From NCBI GenBank assembly GCA_963082975.1, contig OY720346.1, positions 24,174,720-24,238,719 on the forward strand: a stretch of DNA of 64,000 nucleotides. The letters are read 5' to 3'. This DNA is from Labia minor (lineage: Eukaryota > Arthropoda > Insecta > Dermaptera > Spongiphoridae). How positions within the stretch are numbered: position 1 is the first letter of the stretch; each line of letters begins with the position of its first letter. The position numbers were made by a program, and so were the translations under genes. The notes beneath the pieces are model-generated. The model searched no databases. It was not told where the DNA came from and worked only from the letters and a program-made list of their open reading frames with translations. Shown here one piece after another: positions 1 through 11,470 of the stretch.

Positions 1-289
1 CGAAATCTCGAAATTTTTGACGATTCCAATACTTCCCTTATACGAAGTATGCGGGAAAGTAATTAATATATAATTAATTATTATGTATACAGTTCTTAAT
101 AATCACGTATTAATAAATAAATTGAAAATTTCTATTTATTATTAGTATCTAATAGATATATTAACTAAAATTATAAGAACTGATTTTTTTTTATTAAGAT
201 CTTTTGCGTATTTTTTTTTTTGGTTTTTAAATAGATGATGACGGACAAAAAAAAAGATCTGAACAGGAACAAAACAGCATCTGATCAAA

Positions 290-610
290 CGAACATAAGG
301 CCGAAGTGCCCTTTTGAAATAAATTGGTCCAATTTTGGGAGGCAAAAGATCCAATTAGCTAGTAGCCAGCTAATAAGCGTCAAGGGATGCGGGTGTCAGG
401 CACCCCGTTCTACAAAGGGGCACCTGTTGTAGTCAGCGGGGTGCGACGGCGCCATAAGGCGTCCGGGACAGGTGGGGGGATCTCCACTTGAGTTAGCTAC
501 AATGAAGTTGATCCATGGTCACACATGGACAGTGGTGGACACACGTGGTGGACGCGTGCTGGGGTGGTGCACATCTGGGGGAAGTGCACCCGGATCATGC
601 TCGTTCTAAG
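290..610. other. Single-copy G+C-richer island 1
   Basis: This block is far richer in G+C than its surroundings and is not repeated in the window. Reading frames through it are short and resemble no family I know, so a coding role is not supported. It contains a nested hairpin (400-444) and a run of GTGG/CACG-like motifs around 515-560. A conserved non-coding or regulatory element is the best guess, but an exon of an unrecognised gene is not excluded. Confidence 0.35.
400..444. other. Nested hairpin in island 1
   Basis: Outer arms GCACCCCG (400-407) and CGGGGTGC (437-444) are perfect reverse complements. Inside them CTACAA (410-415) pairs with TTGTAG (427-432), and AGG can pair with CCT in the loop. 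The result is a 45-nt stem with small internal bulges. It could be a structured RNA element, a cruciform or a protein-binding palindrome; its role is unknown. Confidence 0.4.
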
Positions 611-1049
611 GAGAGCAACGCCCTTCGATAATTAAGAGATTAATTGTTGGTCAATTCGATGATAACAACCCAAGGAGGCGGTATTCAGCCGATAAATCGA
701 AAAAAACAATAACTCAGTGATTAGAAGAAGAAGAAGGAAGTGAAAAAAAAAAACATCTTCTGATTTATTGTCGCGGAGTTGAAAAATTTAACTCCTAATT
801 GAACCCAGTAGGTTTCTGAACCTGGAAGATTAACGATCCTAAATATCGAAAATTGTTATTAGATAACTATATAATGAATTGACATTTCCACTACCTTAAT
901 TAATGACATCATTTTTCCCTATCGGGGATTTTCGAATTCTACCAAATAACATTCGCATAAATCTATTCTTAGCTTTCAAATATTTTTACAGTAAGTAATT
1001 AGGAAGAAGTTATGAACAGAGAGAAAGAAAGAAAATGAGAATTTAATGA

Positions 1050-1245
1050 ATAGGATTAAAATAGTTGCTTATAGGCGAAGATGGTATACAACTCAATTAG
1101 AGTGGAGGCATCCTCGTCGAGCTGAGTGGTTACGCACCGTTGCATCTTACAGCTGTACGGTTTATGCCAAATGCATTAGATCGATTGCCAACCAACCCCT
1201 AAAATCTCCTTATAAGGTGATTTCGTTTAATGGAATGAAACTTGA
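1050..1245. other. Single-copy island 2
   Basis: A block of about 200 bp with balanced composition and a short open frame (70 codons, plus strand) that resembles nothing I recognise. It holds an ATGCATTAGATCGATTG stretch with homeodomain- and octamer-like sequence. No splice sites bracket it convincingly. I regard it as a candidate conserved non-coding element. Confidence 0.25.
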
Positions 1246-1750
1246 GTTAAGTAATTGAAAATTGGATTCACATTTTTTTTTTCATTTTGTTCAATATAAT
1301 ACAAACGAAAGAAAAATGAAAGTAAAAAAAATCAATCTCCTTCAGCTCTAGTTTCACCTCTTAAATTTACTTAAGTATTTTAGAAAGTAAATAAAAATAT
1401 AATAAATAAACATTGGGATAAAAATATATTTCAATGAAAATTGACAAAAAATTAGACAAAATAAAATTTGAAATATTAGTTCTTAAAAGTTTTGCAAATT
1501 CAGTTTTGATATGAATATAGAATTAAGAAGAAATTTGGAAAAAATTTCTCATAATTATTAAATTTAATTTTTTTTTTTTTCTATTTATCGATATAACAAA
1601 TTGATTGCATTGTAATTTTTATATAAATAAACTAACGTTCCAGTAAAAATTAATAAATTTCTAAATTATGAATTAAAAAAGAATAATAAAATTTGATAAA
1701 CACATTTGTAACAATAAATTTTTACTATCTCGCAATAACAATAATTTTTT
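1246..1750. other. A+T-rich filler
   Basis: Poly(A/T)-rich sequence up to the first family A element. Nothing recognisable in it. Confidence 0.5.
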
Positions 1751-2348
1751 ACTATCTCACCAGAGATAGTTTGCGATCACGAAATTTTCGATGTCGAGAT
1801 TTTGATGGTTTTATAGGTTTGAAGGTCCCTCAGTCATTTTCACTAAGGTTATGAAAAATGTCTGTGTATGTGTGTATGTAGACAAGAATTACGCAAAAAC
1901 GGTTTGAGCTAGAATCATGAAATTTGGTACATATGCATTATTCAAAATTTGTAGTTTTCTATCAACTTTTGAGAAATATAGCTCTTCCGGAAGAGGTTCA
2001 TTACCTACTATATTTTCAATTTTTTTTCCTCTAAACTAACCATAAAAATAAAGATATATGTTTGATAGTTTGTCACATGATTAAAAATTGTATCAAACTG
2101 TTATATATAGAATTTCAGCTTGATTAAATTGCTGAAAGTACCCGAATTAATTTTTTAACACTTTGATTGGCAATCACGCGCCAGCATGTGACGTTGTGCC
2201 ATCAACAAAGAACCAAACACGCGCTGGTTTAATAAATATTAATTTATAATTTATATATAATTTTAATTAAATTTAATTTACAATAAATATAATATATGTT
2301 AATTAATACAATTCAAATTTGCGAGATAGTCGAGTGGAGACACTCCAG
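1751..2348 (+). mobile_element. Family A Helentron-like non-autonomous element, copy 1
   Basis: Starts with a terminal palindrome (ACTATCTC, 4-nt loop, GAGATAGT, 1751-1770). It ends with an inverted copy of ACTATCTCGC placed subterminally (2321-2330), followed by a GAGTG/CACTC hairpin and CCAG. Inside are a TGTGTATGTG microsatellite, the box ACGGTTTGAGCTAGAATCAT, AAATTTGGTACAT, and ATCAACTTTTG. A terminal 5' repeat, a subterminal 3' repeat and a 3' hairpin is the asymmetric arrangement known for Helentron-derived (DINE-1/HINE) elements. No protein is encoded. T-rich sequence flanks both ends. The class is inferred from structure. Confidence 0.65.
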
Positions 2349-2640
2349 ATTTTTTAAATAAAGTTATATACAATTAATATAGAATACAAGTATCCGAGTA
2401 TAAAGATTCTAAAGTATGCATGTCTTTGACTATATATAATACTAATGTTTGTAAATTTCTATTTTATCAATTATTTATAGATGTGAAAATTCGTTTCACC
2501 TTATTTTTTTTTATAATTTACTCCTTAAAAAACACAGTCATCTTCCTGGAATGTTTATTTCTCTTTTACTATGTCCAAATTAGCATCTACCTTCTAATCC
2601 TCTCATAACGAAAATAAGCAGCAGAAATGAACAAACGAAT
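2349..2640. other. A+T-rich filler
   Basis: No motif recognised between family A copy 1 and the next island. Confidence 0.5.
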
Positions 2641-3060
2641 TGTTTCTTATTTTTTTTCCAATCCACAGAGGAATGGAACAAACTATTTGTCACCTCGCCA
2701 TCGATCTTTGCTATTCTGTTCGTTAGTACGATACCTAGTTCGTTTAGTGTATTATTCGTATTTAAAATGGACAGACATTCAAGTTGGAAATGATCGATGA
2801 ACACCAGTGACCGGAGCTTAAAATCCACAACGGCTTTGATTACAATGGCCCCGGGTGACCACTGCTTTACAAAACAGTTACCAGTTACCACGCCTCTACA
2901 GGGGTTAATCATTTATTAATTCGAATCACCTTGTGCTTTACAGAATAAATGAATAACTATAAGTGATCGGTATGCCCTATAGAATAATTAAGCCTAAAGC
3001 GATAATTATTCTTGGATAAGTGGTGGTATTCTAATGAGGCGGAGTTGGAAACACCTCTTC
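2640..3060. other. Single-copy island 3
   Basis: Mixed-composition block not repeated in the window. It carries CTTTGATTACAATGG (about 2836-2850), which reads as a TCF-like box beside a Sox-like box, and a TAATCATTTATTAATT homeodomain-like cluster near 2907-2922. A minus-strand open frame of 110 codons crosses it but resembles no protein I know. The transcription-factor reading rests only on consensus resemblance. Confidence 0.3.
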
Positions 3061-3440
3061 TTATTTGAAAACTATATATTTTTTTGTCGAAATACAAATT
3101 AATTATATGAAAATATTAATCTTCTTTAAGAAAAGTCAAGGATACGATTATTTTTATTTGGTGTTGTTGTTTCTATAATCAATTATAGCAGAATGGTGTT
3201 TCCTTGTCACCTCGCTCTTTTGACCATAAAAAAAGGGTGGGGGATATTTATGATCTCATTGACAGGAATAAATTTAGATACAACTTTTTTGAATATATTT
3301 CAGTCATTGAAAATTTCATCCAATTTAAAAAATACTCTATTTTTCATTTTGTTTACTTATTTTTTTAACTTATCTTATCTTATCTTCTAGCTAAAATTGT
3401 TTGTAAGGCCATGCGTTCTCAAAAACCTCTCTAACGATTT
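3061..3440. other. A+T-rich filler
   Basis: Contains a short 65-codon frame at 3193-3390 of low complexity and no recognised element. Confidence 0.45.
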
Positions 3441-3444
3441 TTTT

Positions 3445-3925
3445 GAAATTCACACTAGATATAGTATTTATAAAGAAAAATTGAGTTTTATTGATTACAT
3501 CTCAGGAAAGATACATCTTCATTAGTTTTTTTTTTTTAATTTAAATGTAAAAATGTGACGACACTATGTCATCCATATTGAAATTTGATTCCCGCCTTTT
3601 TCTAAAGGATATTGTATTAATATTTTTTTATATTTAAAATATTTTAAAATTTTTTATTTAATTTCGAAATAAAATTAAAAATATATATTTTAATAATATT
3701 TTATAATTATAAATTACGATATATATTTATCATTCTTCCAATAAAAAGAAAAATATTCATGCACTTTTAGAAACATAATAGTACATATTTATGTATTATT
3801 GAGGACCCCAAGTTCCATTCATTTTAATCAGATTGATGCAATGATGCAACATTTAATAATTGTAATAAATAATTAAAGAATTGTATATCAATATTTTTTA
3901 AAGGGTCGAGCGGGAGCTCGGTGTC
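3445..3925 (+). repeat. Family C interspersed repeat, copy 1
   Basis: The stretch from a TTGAAATTCACAC box to about 3765 aligns by eye with 46125-46430: shared GTCATCCATATTGAAATTTG, an ATATTTTAAAATTTTTTATT segment, a TTTCGAAAT box and an AAATTACGA-ATATATTTATCATT segment. Its right edge may be the CGAGC/GCTCG hairpin at 3907-3920 followed by GGTGTCCC. No coding capacity. Class unknown. Confidence 0.5.
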
Positions 3926-4010
3926 CCAAGTATTAATATTACCAGCCAAACCCAATAATAATGAATTTTTTTTTTAATTTAATTACCGAGCCGAGGCTCG
4001 GGGTCCCGGT
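3907..4010. repeat. Two CGAGC/GCTCG hairpins
   Basis: The first hairpin is CGAGC-GGGA-GCTCG (3907-3920) followed by GGTGTCCC. The second is a perfect 7-bp palindrome, CCGAGCC-GA-GGCTCGG (3986-4001), followed by GGTCCCGG. The same hairpin-plus-GGTGTTCC motif occurs at 47104-47117 and 47298-47311, so it looks like an element terminus rather than chance. Confidence 0.45.
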
Positions 4011-4440
4011 ACTAATTTACAATATGACTATAGATAAATTTTTATAAAATAAATTAATATTAACCAAATAATAAATTAAATGACATAGTGAGCTGAGAAA
4101 AGTAAATATAAAGGATTTGTGGATGAATGATGGAATTATATGAAGATAAACCACACTAAGGACTCTCTATTTGATTCCGTTGCAAATATTTATTGGTAAT
4201 TGAAAGAAAAAAGTATACAATGTTTTTTCTTTTATAAATATACTGTGTTATTTTTTCTCGCATATTTCATTTGTTTTTTATTCTGGCTGTCTATTCTGGA
4301 TGTCTAATATTAATAAATTTGATATAATTCATTTATATATTGTTTTTAAAACTTATTTTATTATTAAAAAATGGTAAACATGAATTTAATATTCAATTGA
4401 TCGTGGTGATAGAAATATTTGTCCTAGGTATAAATTGGAT
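4011..4440. other. A+T-rich filler
   Basis: No element or coding potential seen. Confidence 0.45.
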
Positions 4441-5240
4441 TTTTGGAAAGCTTGTCAAATGGACAAGTGGTTTTGGAGACAACATTCGAGAGAAAGAAAG
4501 TAAAATATAAAGAAGCCATAACATTTTTTTATGTGAATTTTGACTGTCCAAGATTTGTGAAGCGTCAGAAGGAAGAATTCTTCTGCTGTTGGATGTCACT
4601 CTGCTGGGTTGTGTTGATCTTGGCGCCTCTAAGAGAGAGTCGTTTCGACCTGATGACCCAACACACACACACACACATGTAAATATATACGTATACTTAC
4701 TCACACCAAGCTAACAAACACAAATACAAATCCACCTGGCATTCTATTGTCTGTGTCCTGGCACCTTCACCACCTTTTGACCCCGGCGCCGAAGACGTCG
4801 TCGTCTTCCAGGTCCTCTGCCTGGCCCGGATTTAACTCCCCCACTTCTTCCTCCGGGATTTCACCTTCTCTTCAACTTCGTTTTCATCATTATCATCTTC
4901 TTGTTCTTTACTAGATACCTGTATCGTTTCTCCTCACCCTTCTCCTCCCCATCCCCGCCCTTCACCTCGTACATCTCGTTTCTCTCCTCCGCCCCCAATC
5001 GTTTTCTTCTTATTTACATTCTTCGATTTTTCTATCTCTTTCACATTTATTTATTGCCTCCTTTTATATATATAGTTGAACAATTTTAATCCTGCCTTGC
5101 GTTTTGCTGATTAGATCAATGATCTATATTTCGCTCTAAGCCCACAAGGACTCTCGGAAAAGAAATATTTCGGACGCCACAAAAGACAAAATACTCGATA
5201 CTCAATCACAATTGAATAAGACTTGTATTTCAGGTAAGAA
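4440..5240. other. Island 4 with CT-rich tract
   Basis: A long balanced-composition block. 4440-4670 is mixed sequence ending in a (CA)n run. 4740-4800 is G+C-rich with GACGTCGTCGTC. 4800-5050 is strongly pyrimidine-rich on the plus strand. Short acidic-looking frames on the minus strand (about 4760-4880) are interrupted by stops and lack a pyrimidine tract before any acceptor, so I do not call an exon. It ends with a fused acceptor/donor-like site at 5221-5240. Confidence 0.3.
5221..5240 (+). promoter_or_regulatory. Fused 3'/5' splice-site-like sequence
   Basis: The sequence ACTTGTATTTCAG is followed directly by GTAAGAA, so an acceptor-like and a consensus donor-like site abut at 5233/5234. 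That is the layout of recursive (ratcheting) splice sites known in long insect introns. The pyrimidine tract upstream is weak and no host exon was found, so this may be chance. Confidence 0.2.
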
Positions 5241-5493
5241 TTCAAATAGCCAATTATATGGTTCCATTTATAAAACAAACATCTGAACAAAACAAAATCA
5301 TTTTATTTAAAGTAGCGAATTCAGTGTGAAAATTATTATTAAATTTCAAAATAAACAATAAATTAATGATATAATTAACAATGTAGATAATTTATTGGCT
5401 AAATTCTTATAGTTAAAGTCACCTTTACTTAATAACAAGATATTAAATTTACTTACAAGTTCAAATATTAAATATAAAAATTATTATATTTTT

Positions 5494-6073
5494 ACTATCT
5501 CGTAAGAGATAGTATTGCGATCACGAAAATTTTCGATGTTGAGATTTTGATGTTTTTATACGTTTTAAAGGTTCCTGAATCATTTTCACTAAGGTTGAGA
5601 AAAATGGCTGTGTGTGTATGTAACCAAGATTACGCAAAAACGGTTTGAGCTAGAATGATGAAATTTGGTACATGAGCATTATTCAAAATTCGTAGTTTTC
5701 TATCAACTTTTGAGAAATGTAGCTCTTTCGGAAGAGGGTCATTTTCTACCATGTTTTCAATTTTTTTCCTCTAAAGTGACCGTAAAAATAAAGATATATG
5801 TTTGATAATTTATCACATGATTAATAATTGTATAAAACTGCTATATATAGAATTTCAGCTTGATTGATTCGCTGAAATTACCAGAATTAATTTTTTAACG
5901 CTGCAAATCTCACGCGCCAACACGTGCCATGGTGCCATCAATAAAAAACCAAACATGCGCTGGTTTAATATTTATTATTTATAATTTATAATTAATTAAA
6001 TTTAATTTAAATATAATATATTATGTTATTTAATCCAATTCAATTGCGAGATAGTCGAGTGGAGACACTCCAG
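5494..6073 (+). mobile_element. Family A Helentron-like non-autonomous element, copy 2
   Basis: Has the same ends as copy 1: an ACTATCTC palindrome at the start, and a subterminal GCGAGATAGT plus GAGTG/CACTC hairpin at the end (6045-6073). The last bases before A+T-rich flank read CCAGCTAA. The core keeps TGTGTGTATGT, ACGGTTTGAGCTAGAATGAT, GAAATTTGGTACAT and ATCAACTTTTG. This is one of the least degraded copies. It encodes no protein. Confidence 0.65.
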
Positions 6074-6590
6074 CTAATTTGATATAATCTTGAAAGTTAA
6101 AAAGAACGATGAAGATAATATTCGAATATATCTAATTATTAATCTTATTACTCAAAATCTTAAAATAATATTTCTTTTTTAGTATAATCACGAACAACAT
6201 TGTTTAGTTACGGTTCGATTCTATATACAGAGATGACCAACCGAAGTAGAGTGCGGGCGTAGAAAAGAGAAAATGCAGTGTCAGCTAGTAATTTTTCATT
6301 TATTTTATTAAATAATTTTATTCATTAGGAAAATTATTATATTAAATTTTTTAACTTAAAGCTTGTACCCTCATTCAGTAGATGTTTAACTAAAGAATAT
6401 TTTTAAGAGAAACTTTTTTTTTGATTTTTCTATAAAAATTTTAAAAAATAATAAATAAAAACATTATATTAGTTAAGATAATTTTTAATTAAAAGGTGCA
6501 TTTTTAAAAATTATTTTAGTTTTTAAAATCGATACTAAACTTTCATTCGGTGAAGGATATTGAATTTATTATTATTAATTATCCAATGTT
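6074..6590. other. A+T-rich filler with a short mixed patch
   Basis: A small balanced patch at about 6190-6290 is otherwise surrounded by A+T-rich sequence. No element recognised. Confidence 0.4.
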
Positions 6591-6900
6591 CAAAGTTATT
6601 TAATAAAATTCTCCAAGGACCAGTCTAATTAGCATCTAACTATTCATTATCAATTTTCGGCAAAGGATTAAAAGGTCCCCATTGACTGAGAAATTATCTA
6701 ATCTCAGGTGGTTTTAAACAGTTAGGGCAAGAACATTAATGAATTGAGACACAATCAGATCCGCTTTTAACGATATACCGATGGACCGGAAAAACAGGAC
6801 CTGTGAGAGAAAAAGCGATTCAAGATGTAATTAAAAACTTTGTAATGATGTATCATTAGATTCGTGGAAATTGGAAGACCTACACAATATTAAATGTCAA
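6590..6900. other. Single-copy island 5
   Basis: Mixed-composition block with several homeodomain-core patterns (CTAATTAGC near 6628, ATTAATGAATTG near 6733, GTAATTAA near 6826). No coding frame of note. Candidate regulatory DNA by resemblance only. Confidence 0.25.
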
Positions 6901-8105
6901 AACGGATTTGATCTTCCATCATGAATGAAAAATATATAATAAGGAATAAAAATGGTCGGAGATTTTTACTCAATGATATTTTTTTATTTATTTATTTTTT
7001 TTAATATTGTATTTCGACCGTGACATTTGTTGTTGTTTTTTCATAAAGTGGAGATGGGAATAATAAATAAAACAAAAAAAAATATTTTTGGGTATTTCCC
7101 ATTGGGGTTTGATGTGGGTTGACAAACTACGAAATGGACCACGCCAACACCTGTAATATGATAATTTATTTTGACATTTACATAAGAATTGTTATGCTCG
7201 AAATTTTTAATTCGTTAAAAAAATAGAATTCTTAGTCCGAAAATGATTTCATGACTTATTTTTTCTCAATGACGAAATAGTAATAAAAAAAAATGAAAAA
7301 TAATGCAAATCAAATTCATATGGCTATTATAGTTGTTATTGAATTTTTGTTAAGTCAACTGTAATTATATTAGAATTATTTAGGTAACCCATATAAATAC
7401 ATTTATATGTATTATATGCATACTAAGAAGTCATTGATAAAAAATAACTCATTTTAAAAACAATTTTTTTTTATGGATCTAAAAAGTATATTCAGGTTTT
7501 ATAGGTTAAGAATGTATAAACTTGGTTTAATTTTTAATATTTATGAATTCTAACATATATTCCAAAAATTAATATTAAAATTATGAAAGATAGACTTTTG
7601 AGGAACTGGAGAATGAAGTAACATAAGATCTAATAATTGTTTTTAAGCATTAATCTTTATGATATGTTTGGATTGAAATATAACTTTTATTAAGTAGATA
7701 ATACTATAATCTAGTACTATAATTCTTAATAGGGTGTCAAGATGATATAATATAAGTTAGAAAGTATCAAGAATGAATATTAATTGGAAGAAAATGGATC
7801 AGGAAAGAGACTATTGGAGAAATATGGTTTTTGAAACTAAGAACTTTCAAGTTCAGGAGAGTCATAGAGAGAAAGATAGGAATTGTTAGATAATATTTAT
7901 ATATTAAATTATTTAATCAAATTAAATCATTTATATATCATATATCTTTTGAATGTTAGTCATTAAATTATTTAATAAATTATTTTTTCAATATAAGTAA
8001 ATAGTAAATATTTTTTTAAAAATAAATATTTAGTATTATTATATATTAAATGTTTCAATAATTTTTAAATTACAAGATACCTAACTTTTAAAAATATTTT
8101 TATTA
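6901..8105. other. A+T-rich filler
   Basis: About 1.2 kb of low-complexity sequence. I see no gene, RNA gene or bounded element. Confidence 0.5.
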
Positions 8106-8114
8106 AACTTATAA

Positions 8115-8656
8115 GGATGTGGCTATTTATACATACAGTATGTATAAGAAATTAGCTATTTATGCATACATATTTTAAACTACAGTTTATTTTTACAATT
8201 CAAATAGATACCAATGACAATTTGTTTAATAAGAATTTAATAGATTTCAAATTAAAATAAAATGTAATAATATTGATCTAATTAATAAAAATAATAGTAA
8301 ACATTGATTTAATAAAAATTAAAATTAATATAAAATGTATCACTATTCAACATTTCAATTCATTCATTTCTCATTGCTTCCTTATTCAAGTGAATATACA
8401 AATATGAGTTTATTAATAAAAATCGCTTTGAGAACTCTTCTAGGAATAATATTTATTAGTATAATAGAATAGTTGATATAATTAATAAAAATAATATTAA
8501 ACATTGACTTAATAGATTTCAAATTAAAATAAAATGTAATATAATATTATTATAAACTTTTTGGTTAGTTAGTACGTTAAACGTAACTACAAATAGCTAA
8601 TTTCTTATACATGTATGTATAAATATCCAAATGCGTATGTATAAATAGCCACATCC
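8115..8656. mobile_element. Mutator-like inverted-repeat element (MITE)
   Basis: The terminal 22 bp at 8115-8136 (starting GGATGTGGCTATTTATAC) is a perfect reverse complement of 8635-8656. A second block just inside (TATGTATAAGAAATTAGC) also pairs with the other arm, giving arms of roughly 60 bp with small indels. The 9-bp sequence AACTTATAA sits immediately outside both ends (8106-8114 and 8657-8665). A 9-bp duplication with long inverted repeats is typical of Mutator-like elements. The inside is A+T-rich with an internal direct repeat (about 8228-8330 and 8464-8545) and no coding frame. Confidence 0.7.
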
Positions 8657-8665
8657 AACTTATAA

Positions 8666-9160
8666 AAAGAAATAAATCAAAGAAAAAAGCTCAAAGATTT
8701 ACATACCCTTACATACTTGTCCTATTCTGATGAAACAATAACCACATTATATGTAGTATTGCCTAACGTTTTTTAATAATCCAAAAAAAACAATATATTA
8801 TTTTTTTAATAACTAAATAATAAATTACTCTATTAATAAAAAAAATCCGAATAGTAGAACCTATAAGTAAATCATTAATAAAAAATTAATTTAACTGATG
8901 GAAAGAAAAATAATAAAAGTTGAAAATAATTTATTTGAAGATGAATGGTTAGATGACCTTAGGTTAAAAAATAAAAGAATAAACGTGAGGATAATTTAAT
9001 TCTAAGATCCGGTAGGAAAAAAGTCGGTCAGATTGGTTATATTTTGACAGAGGAACGTCAAATTAAATTTCTACCCTTTAAAGAGGAGGAAAAATCTGAT
9101 CATAAAGTCACTTAGCATATATATGTATATATGTAAGTCCAAATTGGATAGCTTGGTGCT
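8666..9160. other. A+T-rich filler
   Basis: Nothing recognised. Confidence 0.45.
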
Positions 9161-9490
9161 TATACAAGCGGTATTGTGTCTCTATGAATGTATATCTAAC
9201 TGGACATGTTATTCGGTTCTGATAATAAACGTAAACGAAAAGCTATTAAGCCCGTAGGTCGTTGTATATGTATATCTATCTGAGTAAATGTATGCGTGTG
9301 TGTTTGTGTTGTCCTGTGGGTGGAAGAGAACAGGACCACCAGGATGTAAGAAGGATATAATATTTCGGAGTTTGGGCGTGAGAGGTGTGATGGACTGCCA
9401 CAACCACCAACCACCAGACAATGGTCATTGAATTCCAAATGAGGATAACAGTATACACTAATTAAACCAAGGATACAACCAAAACACTCC
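9160..9490. other. Single-copy island 6
   Basis: Mixed-composition block with overlapping minus-strand open frames up to 98 codons in several phases, which argues against any one being real. It includes a GTGTGTGT run and an AACCACCAACCACC Runt-like patch near 9404. Function unknown. Confidence 0.25.
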
Positions 9491-10178
9491 ACAAGTTATG
9501 AAAAAAAAAACTACATTTTTATTAGACGTTCTGGCCAAACGATGAAATGGATTTTACTTACTCAATTATTGCTAAGATTAGTTTAAACCCAAGAACAAAA
9601 ATATATTTAATCTTTTTTATTTTTTTTAAATAATTAATAAATTTATAAATTAATAATATTAATTAAAGTATTAATTTTATTCTTGTGAATTGTTATTGTT
9701 ACATGAAATTCATTCGTTTATTTTACAATTATTATCTTTATAAAAAAAAAAATAATAATAGTTTAAAATTAATTTTTTAAATATCAATTATAAAATAATA
9801 TTAATTATTAGTTTAATTTATAATTTAATATATAAAAAAAATATAGATTTATTTATTATTCTCTCCAAATAGATTAAAACAATGTTCTATATTTCTATAA
9901 TATTTATATAAATTTTAAATATATATTATAATAAATTATTATATAAATAAATATAGTACATTATATCAAGATTTAACGTCAAAATTGATCAGTCAAAGCG
10001 AATAAATTAAAAAATAATCAAAAAAAGAAGTTGAAGGTTTTTTTAAAATTAATTAAAAAACAAAATATATACCTTCAACTCTTAAATAATAAAATAAAAT
10101 ATAAAGTTCTAATACGAATAATAAATTAAAAATTAACAAATTAAATATATAAAATCTAAATAACCAAATGAAAATTAG
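9491..10178. other. Very A+T-rich filler
   Basis: Nearly pure A/T. An AAGTTGAAGG stretch (10028) recurs inverted as CCTTCAACT (10072), forming a short fold. No gene. Confidence 0.45.
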
Positions 10179-10773
10179 CTGGAATGTCTCCACTCGACTA
10201 TCTCGCAAATTTGAATTGGATTAAATAACATAATATATTATATTTAAATTAAATTTAATTAATTATAAATTATAAATAATAAATATTAAACCAGCGCATG
10301 TTTGGCTCTTTGTTGATGGCCTCACGTCACATGTTGGCGCGTGAGATTTGCAGTGTTAAAAAATTAATTCTGGTAATTTCAGCGAATCAATCAAGCTGAA
10401 ATTCTATATATAGCAGTTTTATACAATTATTAATCATGTGAAAAATTATCAAACATATATCTTTATTTTTACGGTCACTTTAGAGGAAAAAAAATCAAAA
10501 CGTTGTAAGTAATGACCCTCTTCCGGTACATTTCTCAAAAGTTGATAGAAAACTATGAATTTTGAATAATGTCCATGTACTACCAAATTTCATCATTCTA
10601 GCTCAAACCGTTTTTGCGTAATCTTGACTACATACATACACACACATACACACACACAGACATTTTTCTCCACCTTAGTGAAATTGATTCAGGAACCTTC
10701 AAAACGTATAAAAACATCAAAATCTCAACATCGAAAATTTTCATTAACGCAATACTATCTCTTACGAGATAGT
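10179..10773 (-). mobile_element. Family A Helentron-like element, copy 3
   Basis: Inverted relative to copies 1 and 2. The 3' hairpin end is at 10179-10207, with one change (GGAATG for GGAGTG) that weakens the hairpin. The ACTATCTC palindrome end is at 10754-10773. The (CA)n microsatellite lies near 10625-10660 beside the GCTCAAACCG box, and CAAAAGTTGATAG near 10537. No coding capacity. Confidence 0.65.
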
Positions 10774-10900
10774 AAAAATATCTACCCGTTTTACTGATTC
10801 ATCAAATGGATAATAAATTATTCCAGGTTACAAAATTCATACTGGACTTTCATCGACATTTCTATTTCAATTTCTGATGAATATTTTCAATTCTTTACGG
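10774..10900. other. Short A+T-rich spacer
   Basis: Nothing recognised. Confidence 0.4.
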
Positions 10901-11470
10901 TACTCCACCACTAATGGTGATAATAGCGTGAAAAAGGACTATAAATAATTGGTGTCCACCTCCTTCCTAAAGAGAAAGGAGGGCTTAAATGAATTCATTT
11001 CCTTTTATAAGCGAGTACAGTGTTGACCCTTGACCAATGACTTTTATTTCCTCTTAAAATGGTACAGTTCTTGTTGAATATATTATGCCGGGAGTCAGGC
11101 ATTCGGCGGTCAGCCTGGGGAGCAACCATTCTAGATTGTTTTCTTCCACCGATGAAAGTCACTTGGAAGTGTTTTGCAAACAGATGGACAGGTGTGTAGT
11201 TTTTTTTCCTCATTTTGTCCGGAATCGATTGCAAAGAGAGACGGCCTTCAGAGGTTAATTGGCTCCAGGGGGCCTAGAACGAGTCCAGCAGCAGGTTGCC
11301 GATTGAGCCTGATGGAACAAGTGCCGTAGCCGTGAGCCGAGAACACCCTGAAAAAAAAGTCTCAAGGTGGCCCATCTGTCGTGGACAAGTGTCTCTACGC
11401 CATAAGGCCCTTATTATGAACATGCCAGACTCGAATTTTTCTTTCAAGTTTACAGGTTGTTTTTGTTGTT
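10900..11470. other. Single-copy island 7
   Basis: One of the largest balanced-composition blocks. Visible patterns include CTATAAATAATT (MEF2-like, near 10940), TGACCCTTGACC (nuclear-receptor-like direct repeat, near 11023), ACAGATGGACAGGTG (two E-box-like sites, near 11180) and GCCATAAGG near 11399. The minus-strand frame 10995-11234 (79 codons) resembles nothing known. Candidate enhancer or conserved non-coding element. Confidence 0.3.

Noticed and set aside
4740..4890. Acidic, protein-like minus-strand reading (EEEVGELNPGQAEDLEDDD-type) as an exon
   Set aside because: Stops in every phase limit it to about 30 codons. The upstream minus-strand sequence is purine-rich, so there is no acceptor tract, and the region is a CT-rich low-complexity tract.
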